From: Arenicola marina
Lineage: Eukaryota; Annelida; Polychaeta; Arenicolidae
Length of the DNA stretch: 64,000 bases
NCBI GenBank assembly: GCA_964019135.1
Contig: OZ025249.1
Location: 19,431,088 to 19,495,087, forward strand
Direction of reading: 5' to 3'
Below the pieces are notes generated by a model, which worked only from the letters and a program-made list of their open reading frames with translations, was not told the origin of the DNA and did not search any database. Below are positions 1-15,200 of the stretch, in pieces. Position 1 is the stretch's first letter. Each line of letters starts with the position of its first letter. The position numbers and the translations under genes are program-made.

Positions 1-153
1 GAAGGCTGCAGTTATATGTTCTGGTATCACTCATATTCGACTTGGAGTTTTGCTGTTGGATCGTATATTAAATTGTAAGGAAGGTTGTTATTATTTGGGT
101 ATAATATTATACGGTTCTGTTGGTATTACATGGTTTTGATTAATTCATTACAG

Positions 154-242
154 ATGCTCGACACCAAAAGTAGTTAGACGATCGAGTAGGAAGTCGTCAA
201 CAATGACGCGACCTCTTTCACCCGCCGAAGGAAACGACCCAG
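154..242 (+). CDS. DLGAP5: DLGAP5-like exon (first visible)
   Basis: The exon follows ATTACAG and ends at a GTAACA donor. It starts with the last base of a split codon and ends after the first base of one. The single open frame is basic and Ser/Arg-rich ([14 protein letters not shown]). Its end phase joins exactly to the next exon (G+AG). There is no family-specific motif, so support comes from phase and splice sites. Confidence 0.6.
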
Positions 243-3200
243 GTAACATGGCAACAGTATATTTATAATATTTACCCGCGATTGTATAGAGGACATGAAG
301 TTTTAAACGCTGTTTGATCGGCCAATGCCTAAGATACCTAGACTGCGCTATTAATGGTATATAAGTACTATTATCTTCAAATATGGCAGCCATAGAATAG
401 GTTGTGGTCATTTTTAACTTTTTGCTGTTTTATTCCTTGCTTTAAGTAGAGACAGAGAACATCAATGGAAAAGAGGAGAACCCATTCGAGCACCGAACGC
501 AGGCGATTGATACAGACGTCAAAGAACCTGCCACAGACCTGCCTGTTGCCGATGTGGTTCCTGCCACAGACCTGCCTGTTGCCGATGTGGTTCCTGCCAC
601 AGACCTACCTGTTGCCGATGTGGTTCCTGCCACAGACCTGCCTGTTGCCGATGTGGTTCCTGACACAGACCTGCCTGTTGCCGACGTGGTTCCTGCCACA
701 GACCTGCCTGTTGCCGATGTGGCTCCTGCCACAGACCTGCCTGTTGCCGATGTGGTTCCTGCCACAGACCTGCCTGTTGCCGATGTGGTTCCTGGCACAG
801 ACCTACCTGTTGCCGGTGTGGTTCCTGCCACAGACCTGCCTGTTGCCGATGTGGTTCCTGATACAGACCTACCTGTTGCCGATGTGGTTCCTGCCACAGA
901 CCTGCCTGTTGCCGATGTAGTTCCTGCCACAGACCTGCCTGTTGCCGACGTGGTTCCTGCCACAGACCTGCCTGTTGCCGATGTAGTTCCTGCCACAGAC
1001 CTGCCTGTTGCCGATGTGGTTCCTGCCACAGACCTGCCTGTTGCCGATGTGGTTCCTGATACAGACCTACCTGTTGCCGATGTGGTTCCTGCCACAGACC
1101 TGCCTGTTGCCGATGTAGTTCCTGCCACAGACCTGCCTGTTGCCGATGTGGTTCCTGCCACAGACCTGCCTGTTGCCGGTGTGGTCCCTGACGCCAAAGC
1201 CACTGTTGACACGATCCCTGAGATTGAAAGATCCACTGAGAGTGAGGGGACTATCGCAGATGATACAGCCCCAGCTCTCCCGAAGCCCGCTACACCGTAC
1301 GTGCCCCGGGCCTCACGTCGATCGGCTGCGGGGTCGGGCAGTGGGCCCGTCCAGGAAGACACCACGGCCGGCTCTGGGAAGGGGTCCTCTGTGGGTGACA
1401 CCCCGGGCGGCTCTGGGAAGGGGTCCTCTGTGGGTGACACCCCGGGCGGCTCTGGGAAGGGGTCCTCTGTGGGTGACATCCCGGCAGACTCTGGGAACAC
1501 TGTGGGTGTCTTTAAGACGCCGCGCTCCATCCTGCGTCCATCTGCCCGTAAGGCGAGCCGCTCCATGTCCGTGGCCTTCACGGCCGCCGGGTCAGCAGGA
1601 AGGCTCTCCAAAAAGGACGCTCGCTGCAGCCTCCTGCTTCAGTCGCTGTCTCCAGAGGAAGGGTCAGTGCACATGCCCCTCGGACGATATATATAACGTG
1701 ATACACAGCTACCAGCCGGTGGCGGGGTCAAGCCCCCATCTGTGTCTGGTGCCCCGTCATTCTGTGATCTCGCTGTCCCATGAGATCTGTGACCTGGTAG
1801 CAGAGTGCCAAAAGGCGACCTAATCATTACATCCATCTATGAATGATGTGTAATCTGTTTCTCATTTATTTGGATTGAGTGGGTAACTTTGTCCAGATGA
1901 CATGAGGTTCTAGATACCGGTGGATACAATGTAGATTAAGGCAAAGAAAATTCAATTCCAGATTTAATTAGCGCAATTCTGACATTCTGAACAAGGAACA
2001 AATTACATTAATAATAACTTTTTAATTAAATTTTTGCATTTTCAGTGTGGAATTTTTGAAGCATAGTCCCATGGTAGAAATGAGAAGGAAAACGCCGAAG
2101 CGACGCAAGACCTCTGGTAGGTTATGCGACCACTGCTGATAGGAGAAGTGGACGAGCGCACATTAATTAAAAGACTTATTAGAATAATTAGAGCACCTGA
2201 AAATTGTTGCGTTCGTTAGATACATATGCTACAAGTGACAGGCTATTATGATCCTCGTTGAATACGTACAAATGCGTACACGTCGCCGATCATTGCTAGA
2301 CATAACTAGTCTTACTGTTCCGCAGTACTTTAATCGTGTCCTTCACCGTGGCGCTGAACCTCCAGACATTGATGAAGAAGCCAATCCTGTGAGTCGTTTC
2401 CTCTGACTTGTGTCTCCAGATTACGGTCCCATATCGCCGATGCCGCAGTTTGACGACGTGGACGAGTTGTTGAACTCCACAGGCGGTTCTTCCAGTGACG
2501 GCGGTTGCTGTGTGTTCTCCGCTGACGGCCCCCGCCAGGGTAAGTCTCTATCCCACACGGCGCTCTGCGTCATATCATATATATACACCGCCCGTGATTG
2601 ATCCATATTTTTTTGCGCTACACTTTTGATGTTTTTATGATTTTGACCAGATGAAATGCAAGGCACCCATTGTTTGAAGGCAAATCTTGTACATGAGAAT
2701 CACGCCAATGATGTCCGATTACCTATGACAGTGGGTTATCAATGTTTACTCAATATACGTAAACATGCGTTTGAGGAGAATACTGTAAATGTGTTTTATG
2801 TGTAACTTCAAAATGACTGAATTTATTTGTCTTCAGCGGGAGATTCTCATTCTTCCACACTGTCTTCAATATCTGAAGAGGCGCCTCTGCTGGCGGAAGA
2901 CCAGAGCCAACCCATCTCTGACGGTTCCGTCTCATCGGAACCCAACGAGGAGCGGGAGTCAGACCGCGGCGATAGGCCGTCCAACTCTAAGGGACATCTC
3001 CAGGACACGCCCACCGAGCGGCCGCCCCTGGATCCCGAGGCGCAGCTTTCTTCCGGATCGCAGAGTGCCAAAGAGACAGGCGCCGGTTCTGGAGTGACAG
3101 CGGTCCCTGAGGGTAGCGCCTCGGCCGGGTCATCATCGCAAGAGGGTCCCAGTACTGGAGCGGAGGAGTCACCTCACGATATTCCCTACTTCAGACGGCG

Positions 3201-6200
3201 AGTGGTGGAGGTAACAGCGCGTCTGGACGTCCTGTCCGAGCACTGGTCGCCCACCGCCGAGGGGGAGAGCTCCGGCAATCTCACTGAGGAAGGTACGTCT
3301 AGTCGTAGTCCTTGCTTCTCACCTCCTTCTCCATAAAACTGGGCGACCGTGGATATCCATTTCAGGGGTTGCGTTTTTGCCCTATTTCCGCAATAGATTT
3401 TAGTTAGCTCATCTATAGCTGTAGAAAAGTAGCGAAATCACGCATAGCTTCCACTGGATAATATCGAACAATTCATGTCCATATATGAGCTGTGTGCTGC
3501 CACACCAAAAAGGCCTACTTATGCCATAATGCGCCAGTTTAACCAACTATTGTTCAAAGTGTTGGTTGTCGGGAAGCTGAATGTGAAACTCGTAGAACCG
3601 CCGTTGCGTTGTTATGCTACGCTGACTGTCGCGGGCCAGTGATCGGAATACCGTTAAACCGTTGTTAATGTGGAGGTTCTACGGCAGTGTACGTTTGGCG
3701 GTTTGAAGGGTTTGGGAGTTTATATCGATATTTTCGTGTGTTTTCTCTAAAATGTGTAAAGACAGCCCTTAGTAAGAAACGATTCTTGTAATGAGGGACC
3801 GTCTGCTAACACCATAGTGTGTGTTGCGAGGTATGCCGTATTGGTGTTACAGTCGTGTCTTTGCTCCCTTCCCCCGCACCCAGTGTTAGGTCAGGTTCGC
3901 ACCACCGTGGGGCAGGCGCATGGTATACCGTATTAGTGTTACAGTCGTGTCTTTGCTCCCCTCCCCCCGCCCAGTGTTGGGTCAGGTTCGCACCACCGTG
4001 GGGCAAGCGCAGCTGCTGAAGGCTCCCAAGGGACGCTTCCAGCAGTTCGCCACCCTCGTCGACAACTGCGAGTTTGGTCGCGGCGAGAAGGAGACGACGT
4101 GTGAGGACCTGCAGGGCTTCTGGGACATGGTCTACCTACAGGTGAACACCAGTCACTATCTATCAGCAGTCTAGCATCAGTCACTATCTATCAGCAGTCT
4201 AGCATCAGTTACTATCTATCAGCAGTCTAGCATCAGTTACTATCTATCAGCAGTCTAGCATCAGTTACTATCTATCAGCAGTTTAGCATCAGTTACTATC
4301 TATCAGCAGTCTAGCATCAGTCACTATCTATCAGCAGTCTAGCATCAGTTACTATCTATCAGCAGTCTATCATCAGTTACTATCTATCAGCAGTCTAGCA
4401 CCAGTCACTATCTATCAGCAGTCTAGCACCAGTCACTATCTATCAGCAGTCTAGCATCAGTCACTATCTATCATCAGTCACTATCTATCAGCAGTCTAGC
4501 ATCAGTTACTATCTATCAGCAGCCTAGCACCAGTCACTATCTATCAGCAGTCTAGCATCAGTCACTATCTATCAGCAGTCTAGCATCAGTCACTATCTAT
4601 TAGCAGTCTAGCATCAGTTACTATCTATCAGCAGTCTATCATCAGTTACTATCTATCAGCAGTTTAGCATCAGTCACTATCTATCAGCAGTCTAGCATCA
4701 GTCACTATCTATTAGCAGTCTAGCATCAGTCACTATCTATCAGCAGCCTAGCACCAGTCACTATCTATCAGCAGTCTAGCATCAGTCACTATCTATCAGC
4801 AGTCTAGCATCAGTCACTATCTATTAGCAGTCTAGCATCAGTTACTATCTATCAGCAGTCTATCATCAGTTACTATCTATCAGCAGTCTAGCACCAGTCA
4901 CTATCTATCAGCAGTCTAGCATCAGTCACTATCTATCATCAGTCACTATCTATCAGCAGTCTAGCATCAGTCACTATCTATCAGCAGTCTAGCATCAGTT
5001 ACTATCTATCAGCAGCCTAGCACCAGTCACTATCTATCAGCAGTCTAGCATCAGTCACTATCTATCAGCAGTCTAGCATCAGTCACTATCTATCATCAGT
5101 CACTATCTATCAGCAGTCTAGCACCAGTCACTATCTATCAGCAGTCTAGCATCAGTCACTATCTATCATCAGTCACTATCTATCAGCAGTCTAGCATCAG
5201 TTACTATCTATCAGCAGCCTAGCACCAGTCACTATCTATCAGCAGTCTAGCATCAGTCACTATCTATCAGCAGTCTAGCATCAGTCACTATCTATTAGCA
5301 GTCTAGCATCAGTTACTATCTATCAGCAGTCTATCATCAGTTACTATCTATCAGCAGTTTAGCATCAGTCACTATCTATCAGCAGTCTAGCATCAGTCAC
5401 TATCTATTAGCAGTCTAGCATCAGTTACTATCTATCAGCAGTGTATCATCAGTTACTATCTATCAGCAGTTTAGCATCAGTCACTATCTATCAGCAGTTT
5501 AGCATCAGTCACTATCTATCAGCAGTCTAGCATCAGTTACTATCTATCAGCAGCCTAGCACCAGTCACTATCTATCAGCAGTCTAGCATCAGTCACTATC
5601 TATCAGCAGTCTAGCATCAGTCACTATCTATTAGCAGTCTAGCATCAGTTACTATCTATCAGCAGTCTATCAGCAGTCTAGCATCAGTCACTATCTATCA
5701 GCAGTCTATCATCAGTCACTATCTATCAGCAGTTTAGCATCAGTCACTATCTATCAGCAGTCTAGCATCAGTCACTATCTATTAGCAGTCTAGCATCAGT
5801 TACTATCTATCAGCAGTCTATCATCAGTTACTATCTATCAGCAGTCTAGCATCAGTCACTATCTATCAGCAGTTTAGCATCAGTCACTATCTATCAGCAG
5901 TCTAGCATCAGTTACTATCTATCAGCAGCCTAGCACCAGTCACTATCTATCAGCAGTCTAGCATCAGTCACTATCTATCAGCAGTCTAGCATCAGTCACT
6001 ATCTATTAGCAGTCTAGCATCAGTTACTATCTATCAGCAGTCTAGCATCAGTCACTATCTATCAGCAGTTTAGCATCAGTCACTATCTATCAGCAGTCTA
6101 GCATCAGTTACTATCTATCAGCAGCCTAGCACCAGTCACTATCTATCAGCAGTCTAGCATCAGTTACTATCTATCAGCAGTTTAGCATCAGTTACTATCT

Positions 6201-9200
6201 ATCAGCAGTTTAGCATCAGTCACTATCTATCAGCAGTCTAGCATCAGTCACTATCTATCAGCCGTCTAGCATCAGTTACTATCTATCAGCAGTCTAGCAT
6301 CAGTTACTATCTATCAGCAGTCTATCATCAGTTACTATCTATCAGCAGTCTAGCACCAGTCACTATCTATCAGCAGTCTAGCATCAGTCACTATCTATCA
6401 GCAGTCTAACATCAGTCACTATCTATCAGCAGTCTATCATCAGTCACTATCTATCAGCAGTCTAGCATCAGTTACTATCTATCAGCAGCCTAGCACCAGT
6501 CACTATCTATCAGCAGTCTAGCATCAGTCACTATCTATCAGCAGTCTAGCATCAGTCACTATCTATTAGCAGTCTAGCATCAGTTACTATCTATCAGCAG
6601 TCTATCATCAGTTACTATCTATCAGCAGTTTAGCATCAGTCACTATCTATCAGCAGTCTAGCATCAGTCACTATCTATTAGCAGTCTAGCATCAGTTACT
6701 ATCTATCAGCAGTCTATCATCAGTCACTATCTATCAGCAGTCTAGCATCAGTCACTATCTATTAGCAGTCTATCATCAGTTACTATCTATCAGCAGTCTA
6801 TCATCAGTTACTATCTATCAGCAGCCTAGCACCAGTCACTATCTATCAGCAGTCTAGCATCAGTCACTATCTATCAGCAGTCTAGCATCAGTCACTATCT
6901 ATTAGCAGTCTAGCATCAGTTACTATCTATCAGCAGTCTAGCATCAGTTACTATCTATCAGCAGCCTAGCACCAGTCACTATCTATCAGCAGTCTAGCAT
7001 CAGTCACTATCTATCAGCAGTCTAGCATCAGTCACTATCTATCATCAGTCACTATCTATCAGCAGTCTAGCACCAGTCACTATCTATCAGCAGTCTAGCA
7101 TTAGTCACTATCTATCATCAGTCACTATCTATCAGCAGTCTAGCATCAGTTACTATCTATCAGCAGCCTAGCACCAGTCACTATCTATCAGCAGTCTAGC
7201 ATCAGTCACTATCTATCAGCAGTCTAGCATCAGTCACTATCTATTAGCAGTCTAGCATCAGTTACTATCTATCAGCAGTCTATCATCAGTTACTATCTAT
7301 CAGCAGTTTAGCATCAGTCACTATCTATCAGCAGTCTAGCATCAGTCACTATCTATTAGCAGTCTAGCATCAGTTACTATCTATCAGCAGTCTATCATCA
7401 GTTACTATCTATCAGCAGTTTAGCATCAGTCACTATCTATCAGCAGTTTAGCATCAGTCACTATCTATCAGCAGTCTAGCATCAGTTACTATCTATCAGC
7501 AGCCTAGCACCAGTCACTATCTATCAGCAGTCTAGCATCAGTCACTATCTATCAGCAGTCTAGCATCAGTCACTATATATTAGCAGTCTAGCATCAGTTA
7601 CTATCTATCAGCAGTCTATCATCAGTCACTATCTATCAGCAGTCTAGCATCAGTCACTATCTATCAGCAGTCTATCATCAGTCACTATCTATCAGCAGTT
7701 TAGCATCAGTCACTATCTATCAGCAGTCTAGCATCAGTCACTATCTATTAGCAGTCTAGCATCAGTTACTATCTATCAGCAGTCTATCATCAGTTACTAT
7801 CTATCAGCAGTTTAGCATCAGTCACTATCTATCAGCAGTTTAGCATCAGTCACTATCTATCAGCAGTCTAGCATCAGTTACTATCTATCAGCAGCCTAGC
7901 ACCAGTCACTATCTATCAGCAGTCTAGCATCAGTCACTATCTATCAGCAGTCTAGCATCAGTCACTATCTATTAGCAGTCTAGCATCAGTTACTATCTAT
8001 CAGCAGTCTAGCATCAGTCACTATCTATCAGCAGTTTAGCATCAGTCACTATCTATCAGCAGTCTAGCATCAGTTACTATCTATCAGCAGCCTAGCACCA
8101 GTCACTATCTATCAGCAGTCTAGCATCAGTTACTATCTATCAGCAGTTTAGCATCAGTTACTATCTATCAGCAGTTTAGCATCAGTCACTATCTATCAGC
8201 AGTCTAGCATCAGTCACTATCTATCAGCCGTCTAGCATCAGTTACTATCTATCAGCAGTCTAGCATCAGTTACTATCTATCAGCAGTCTATCATCAGTTA
8301 CTATCTATCAGCAGTCTAGCACCAGTCACTATCTATCAGCAGTCTAGCATCAGTCACTACCTATCAGCAGTCTAGCATCAGTCACTACCTATCAGCAGTC
8401 TATCATCAGTCACTATCTATCAGCAGTCTATCATCAGTCACTATCTATAAGCAGTCTAGCATCAGTTACTATCTATCAGCAGCCTAGCACCAGTCACTAT
8501 CTATCAGCAGTCTATCATCAGTCACTATCTATAAGCAGTCTAGCATCAGTTACTATCTATCAGCAGCCTAGCACCAGTCACTATCTATCAGCAGTCTAGC
8601 ATCAGTCACTATCTATCAGCAGTCTAGCATCAGTCACTATCTATTAGCAGTCTAGCATCAGTTACTATCTATCAGCAGTCTATCATCAGTTACTATCTAT
8701 CAGCAGTTTAGCATCAGTCACTATCTATCAGCAGTCTAGCATCAGTCACTATCTATTAGCAGTCTAGCATCAGTTACTATCTATCAGCAGTCTATCATCA
8801 GTTACTATCTATCAGCAGTCTATCATCAGTTACTATCTATCAGCAGTTTAGCATCAGTCACTATCTATCAGCAGTCTAGCATCAGTCACTATCTATTAGC
8901 AGTCTAGCATCAGTTACTATCTATCAGCAGTCTAGCATCAGTCACTATCTATTAGCAGTCTAGCATCAGTTACTATCTATCAGCAGTCTATCATCAGTTA
9001 CTATCTATCAGCAGTTTAGCATCAGTCACTATCTATCAGCAGTTTAGCATCAGTCACTATCTATCAGCAGTCTAGCATCAGTTACTATCTATCAGCAGCC
9101 TAGCACCAGTCACTATCTATCAGCAGTCTAGCATCAGTCACTATCTATCAGCAGTCTAGCATCAGTCACTATCTATTAGCAGTCTAGCATCAGTTACTAT

Positions 9201-12200
9201 CTATCAGCAGTCTATCATCAGTCACTATCTATCAGCAGTCTAGCATCAGTCACTATCTATCAGCAGTCTATCATCAGTCACTATCTATCAGCAGTTTAGC
9301 ATCAGTCACTATCTATCAGCAGTCTAGCATCAGTTACTATCTATCAGCAGCCTAGCACCAGTCACTATCTATCAGCAGTCTAGCATCAGTTACTATCTAT
9401 CAGCAGTCTATCATCAGTCACTATCTATCAGCAGTCTAGCATCAGTCACTATCTATTAGCAGTCTATCATCAGTTACTATCTATCAGCAGTCTATCATCA
9501 GTTACTATCTATCAGCAGCCTAGCACCAGTCACTATCTATCAGCAGTCTAGCATCAGTCACTATCTATCAGCAGTCTAGCATCAGTCACTATCTATTAGC
9601 AGTCTAGCATCAGTTACTATCTATCAGCAGTCTAGCATCAGTTACTATCTATCAGCAGCCTAGCACCAGTCACTATCTATCAGCAGTCTAGCATCAGTCA
9701 CTATCTATCAGCAGTCTAGCATCAGTCACTATCTATCATCAGTCACTATCTATCAGCAGTCTAGCACCAGTCACTATCTATCAGCAGTCTAGCATCAGTC
9801 ACTATCTATCATCAGTCACTATCTATCAGCAGTCTAGCATCAGTTACTATCTATCAGCAGCCTAGCACCAGTCACTATCTATCAGCAGTCTAGCATCAGT
9901 CACTATCTATCAGCAGTCTAGCATCAGTCACTATCTATTAGCAGTCTAGCATCAGTTACTATCTATCAGCAGTCTATCATCAGTTACTATCTATCAGCAG
10001 TTTAGCATCAGTCACTATCTATCAGCAGTCTAGCATCAGTCACTATCTATTAGCAGTCTAGCATCAGTTACTATCTATCAGCAGTCTATCATCAGTTACT
10101 ATCTATCAGCAGTTTAGCATCAGTCACTATCTATCAGCAGTTTAGCATCAGTCACTATCTATCAGCAGTCTAGCATCAGTTACTATCTATCAGCAGCCTA
10201 GCACCAGTCACTATCTATCAGCAGTCTAGCATCAGTCACTATCTATCAGCAGTCTAGCATCAGTCACTATATATTAGCAGTCTAGCATCAGTTACTATCT
10301 ATCAGCAGTCTATCATCAGTCACTATCTATCAGCAGTCTAGCATCAGTCACTATCTATCAGCAGTCTATCATCAGTCACTATCTATCAGCAGTTTAGCAT
10401 CAGTCACTATCTATCAGCAGTCTAGCATCAGTCACTATCTATTAGCAGTCTAGCATCAGTTACTATCTATCAGCAGTCTATCATCAGTTACTATCTATCA
10501 GCAGTTTAGCATCAGTCACTATCTATCAGCAGTTTAGCATCAGTCACTATCTATCAGCAGTCTAGCATCAGTTACTATCTATCAGCAGCCTAGCACCAGT
10601 CACTATCTATCAGCAGTCTAGCATCAGTCACTATCTATCAGCAGTCTAGCATCAGTCACTATCTATTAGCAGTCTAGCATCAGTTACTATCTATCAGCAG
10701 TCTAGCATCAGTCACTATCTATCAGCAGTTTAGCATCAGTCACTATCTATCAGCAGTCTAGCATCAGTTACTATCTATCAGCAGCCTAGCACCAGTCACT
10801 ATCTATCAGCAGTCTAGCATCAGTTACTATCTATCAGCAGTTTAGCATCAGTTACTATCTATCAGCAGTTTAGCATCAGTCACTATCTATCAGCAGTCTA
10901 GCATCAGTCACTATCTATCAGCCGTCTAGCATCAGTTACTATCTATCAGCAGTCTAGCATCAGTTACTATCTATCAGCAGTCTATCATCAGTTACTATCT
11001 ATCAGCAGTCTAGCACCAGTCACTATCTATCAGCAGTCTAGCATCAGTCACTACCTATCAGCAGTCTATCATCAGTCACTATCTATCAGCAGTCTATCAT
11101 CAGTCACTATCTATAAGCAGTCTAGCATCAGTTACTATCTATCAGCAGCCTAGCACCAGTCACTATCTATCAGCAGTCTAGCATCAGTCACTATCTATCA
11201 GCAGTCTAGCATCAGTCACTATCTATTAGCAGTCTAGCATCAGTTACTATCTATCAGCAGTCTATCATCAGTTACTATCTATCAGCAGTTTAGCATCAGT
11301 CACTATCTATCAGCAGTCTAGCATCAGTCACTATCTATTAGCAGTCTAGCATCAGTTACTATCTATCAGCAGTCTATCATCAGTTACTATCTATCAGCAG
11401 TTTAGCATCAGTCACTATCTATCAGCAGTCTAGCATCAGTCACTATCTATTAGCAGTCTAGCATCAGTTACTATCTATCAGCAGTCTATCATCAGTTACT
11501 ATCTATCAGCAGTTTAGCATCAGTCACTATCTATCAGCAGTTTAGCATCAGTCACTATCTATCAGCAGTCTAGCATCAGTTACTATCTATCAGCAGCCTA
11601 GCACCAGTCACTATCTATCAGCAGTCTAGCATCAGTCACTATCTATCAGCAGTCTAGCATCAGTCACTATCTATTAGCAGTCTAGCATCAGTTACTATCT
11701 ATCAGCAGTCTATCATCAGTCACTATCTATCAGCAGTCTAGCATCAGTCACTATCTATCAGCAGTCTATCATCAGTCACTATCTATCAGCAGTTTAGCAT
11801 CAGTCACTATCTATCAGCAGTCTAGCATCAGTCACTATCTATTAGCAGTCTAGCATCAGTTACTATCTATCAGCAGTCTATCATCAGTTACTATCTATCA
11901 GCAGTTTAGTATCAGTCACTATCTATCAGCAGTTTAGCATCAGTCACTATCTATCAGCAGTCTAGCATCAGTTACTATCTATCAGCAGCCTAGCACCAGT
12001 CACTATCTATCAGCAGTCTAGCATCAGTCACTATCTATCAGCAGTCTAGCATCAGTCACTATCTATTAGCAGTCTAGCATCAGTTACTATCTATCAGCAG
12101 TCTAGCATCAGTCACTATCTATCAGCAGTTTAGCATCAGTCACTATCTATCAGCAGTCTAGCATCAGTTACTATCTATCAGCAGCCTAGCACCAGTCACT

Positions 12201-15200
12201 ATCTATCAGCAGTCTAGCATCAGTTACTATCTATCAGCAGTTTAGCATCAGTTACTATCTATCAGCAGTTTAGCATCAGTCACTATCTATCAGCAGTCTA
12301 GCATCAGTCACTATCTATCAGCCGTCTAGCATCAGTTACTATCTATCAGCAGTCTAGCATCAGTTACTATCTATCAGCAGTCTATCATCAGTTACTATCT
12401 ATCAGCAGTCTAGCACCAGTCACTATCTATCAGCAGTCTAGCATCAGTCACTATCTATCGGCAGTCTATCATCAGTCACTATCTATCAGCAGTCTATCAT
12501 CAGTCACTATCTATCAGCAGTCTAGCATCAGTTACTATCTATCAGCAGCCTAGCACCAGTCACTATCTATCAGCAGTCTAGCATCAGTCACTATCTATCA
12601 GCAGTCTAGCATCAGTCACTATCTATTAGCAGTCTAGCATCAGTTACTATCTATCAGCAGTCTATCATCAGTTACTATCTATCAGCAGTTTAGCATCAGT
12701 CACTATCTATCAGCAGTCTAGCATCAGTCACTATCTATTAGCAGTCTAGCATCAGTTACTATCTATCAGCAGTCTATCATCAGTCACTATCTATCAGCAG
12801 TCTAGCATCAGTCACTATCTATTAGCAGTCTAGCATCAGTTACTATCTATCAGCAGTCTATCATCAGTTACTATCTATCAGCAGCCTAGCACCAGTCACT
12901 ATCTATCAGCAGTCTAGCATCAGTCACTATCTATCAGCAGTCTAGCATCAGTCACTATCTATTAGCAGTCTAGCATCAGTTACTATCTATCAGCAGTCTA
13001 GCATCAGTTACTATCTATCAGCAGCCTAGCACCAGTCACTATCTATCAGCAGTCTAGCATCAGTCACTATCTATCAGCAGTCTAGCATCAGTCACTATCT
13101 ATCATCAGTCACTATCTATCAGCAGTCTAGCACCAGTCACTATCTATCAGCAGTCTAGCATCAGTCACTATCTATCATCAGTCACTATCTATCAGCAGTC
13201 TAGCATCAGTTACTATCTATCAGCAGCCTAGCACCAGTCACTATCTATCAGCAGTCTAGCATCAGTCACTATCTATCAGCAGTCTAGCATCAGTCACTAT
13301 CTATTAGCAGTCTAGCATCAGTTACTATCTATCAGCAGTCTATCATCAGTTACTATCTATCAGCAGTTTAGCATCAGTCACTATCTATCAGCAGTCTAGC
13401 ATCAGTCACTATCTATTAGCAGTCTAGCATCAGTTACTATCTATCAGCAGTCTATCATCAGTTACTATCTATCAGCAGTTTAGCATCAGTCACTATCTAT
13501 CAGCAGTTTAGCATCAGTCACTATCTATCAGCAGTCTAGCATCAGTTACTATCTATCAGCAGCCTAGCACCAGTCACTATCTATCAGCAGTCTAGCATCA
13601 GTCACTATCTATCAGCAGTCTAGCATCAGTCACTATATATTAGCAGTCTAGCATCAGTTACTATCTATCAGCAGTCTATCATCAGTCACTATCTATCAGC
13701 AGTCTAGCATCAGTCACTATCTATCAGCAGTCTATCATCAGTCACTATCTATCAGCAGTTTAGCATCAGTCACTATCTATCAGCAGTCTAGCATCAGTCA
13801 CTATCTATTAGCAGTCTAGCATCAGTTACTATCTATCAGCAGTCTATCATCAGTTACTATCTATCAGCAGTTTAGCATCAGTCACTATCTATCAGCAGTT
13901 TAGCATCAGTCACTATCTATCAGCAGTCTAGCATCAGTTACTATCTATCAGCAGCCTAGCACCAGTCACTATCTATCAGCAGTCTAGCATCAGTCACTAT
14001 CTATCAGCAGTCTAGCATCAGTCACTATCTATTAGCAGTCTAGCATCAGTTACTATCTATCAGCAGTCTAGCATCAGTCACTATCTATCAGCAGTTTAGC
14101 ATCAGTCACTATCTATCAGCAGTCTAGCATCAGTTACTATCTATCAGCAGCCTAGCACCAGTCACTATCTATCAGCAGTCTAGCATCAGTTACTATCTAT
14201 CAGCAGTTTAGCATCAGTTACTATCTATCAGCAGTTTAGCATCAGTCACTATCTATCAGCAGTCTAGCATCAGTCACTATCTATCAGCCGTCTAGCATCA
14301 GTTACTATCTATCAGCAGTCTAGCATCAGTTACTATCTATCAGCAGTCTATCATCAGTTACTATCTATCAGCAGTCTAGCATCAGTCACTATCTATCAGC
14401 AGTCTAGCATCAGTCACTACCTATCAGCAGTCTATCATCAGTCACTATCTATCAGCAGTCTATCATCAGTCACTATCTATCAGCAGTCTAGCATCAGTTA
14501 CTATCTATCAGCAGCCTAGCACCAGTCACTATCTATCAGCAGTCTAGCATCAGTCACTATCTATCAGCAGTCTAGCATCAGTCACTATCTATTAGCAGTC
14601 TAGCATCAGTTACTATCTATCAGCAGTCTATCATCAGTCACTATCTATCAGCAGTTTAGCATCAGTCACTATCTATCAGCAGTCTAGCATCAGTCACTAT
14701 CTATTAGCAGTCTAGCATCAGTTACTATCTATCAGCAGTCTATCATCAGTTACTATCTATCAGCAGTCTAGCATCAGTTACTATCTATCAGCAGTCTAGC
14801 ATCAGTCACTATCTATCAGCAGTCTATCATCAGTCACTATCTATCAGCAGTCTAGCACCAGTCACTATCTATCAGCAGTCTAGCACCAGTCACTATCTAT
14901 CAGCAGTCTAGCATCAGTCACTATCTATCAGCAGTCTATCATCAGTTACTATCTATCAGCAGTCTATCATCAGTCACTATCTATCAGCAGTTTAGCATCA
15001 GTCACTATCTATCAGCAGTTTAGCATCAGTCACTATCTATCAGCAGTCTAGCATCAGTTACTATCTATCAGCAGCCTAGCACCAGTCACTATCTATCAGC
15101 AGTCTAGCATCAGTCACTATCTATCAGCAGTCTAGCATCAGTCACTATCTATTAGCAGTCTAGCATCAGTTACTATCTATCAGCAGTCTATCATCAATTA

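Noticed and set aside
442-1611. Minus-strand open frame of Thr/Gly/Ser repeats
   Set aside because: Antisense shadow of the coding VNTR exon. The plus frame has matching splice phases and continues into known DLGAP5 motifs.
2326-2389. Candidate extra DLGAP5-like exon (YFNRVLHRG frame) with good AG and GTGAGT borders
   Set aside because: None of its open frames joins in phase with both neighbours, while direct joining of 2116 to 2420 is in phase. It could be an alternative exon but is not needed.
3975-3985. Starting the core GKAP exon at 3986 (after GGTCAG)
   Set aside because: That start leaves the upstream exon out of phase. The acceptor at 3973-3974 has a better pyrimidine tract and restores the frame.
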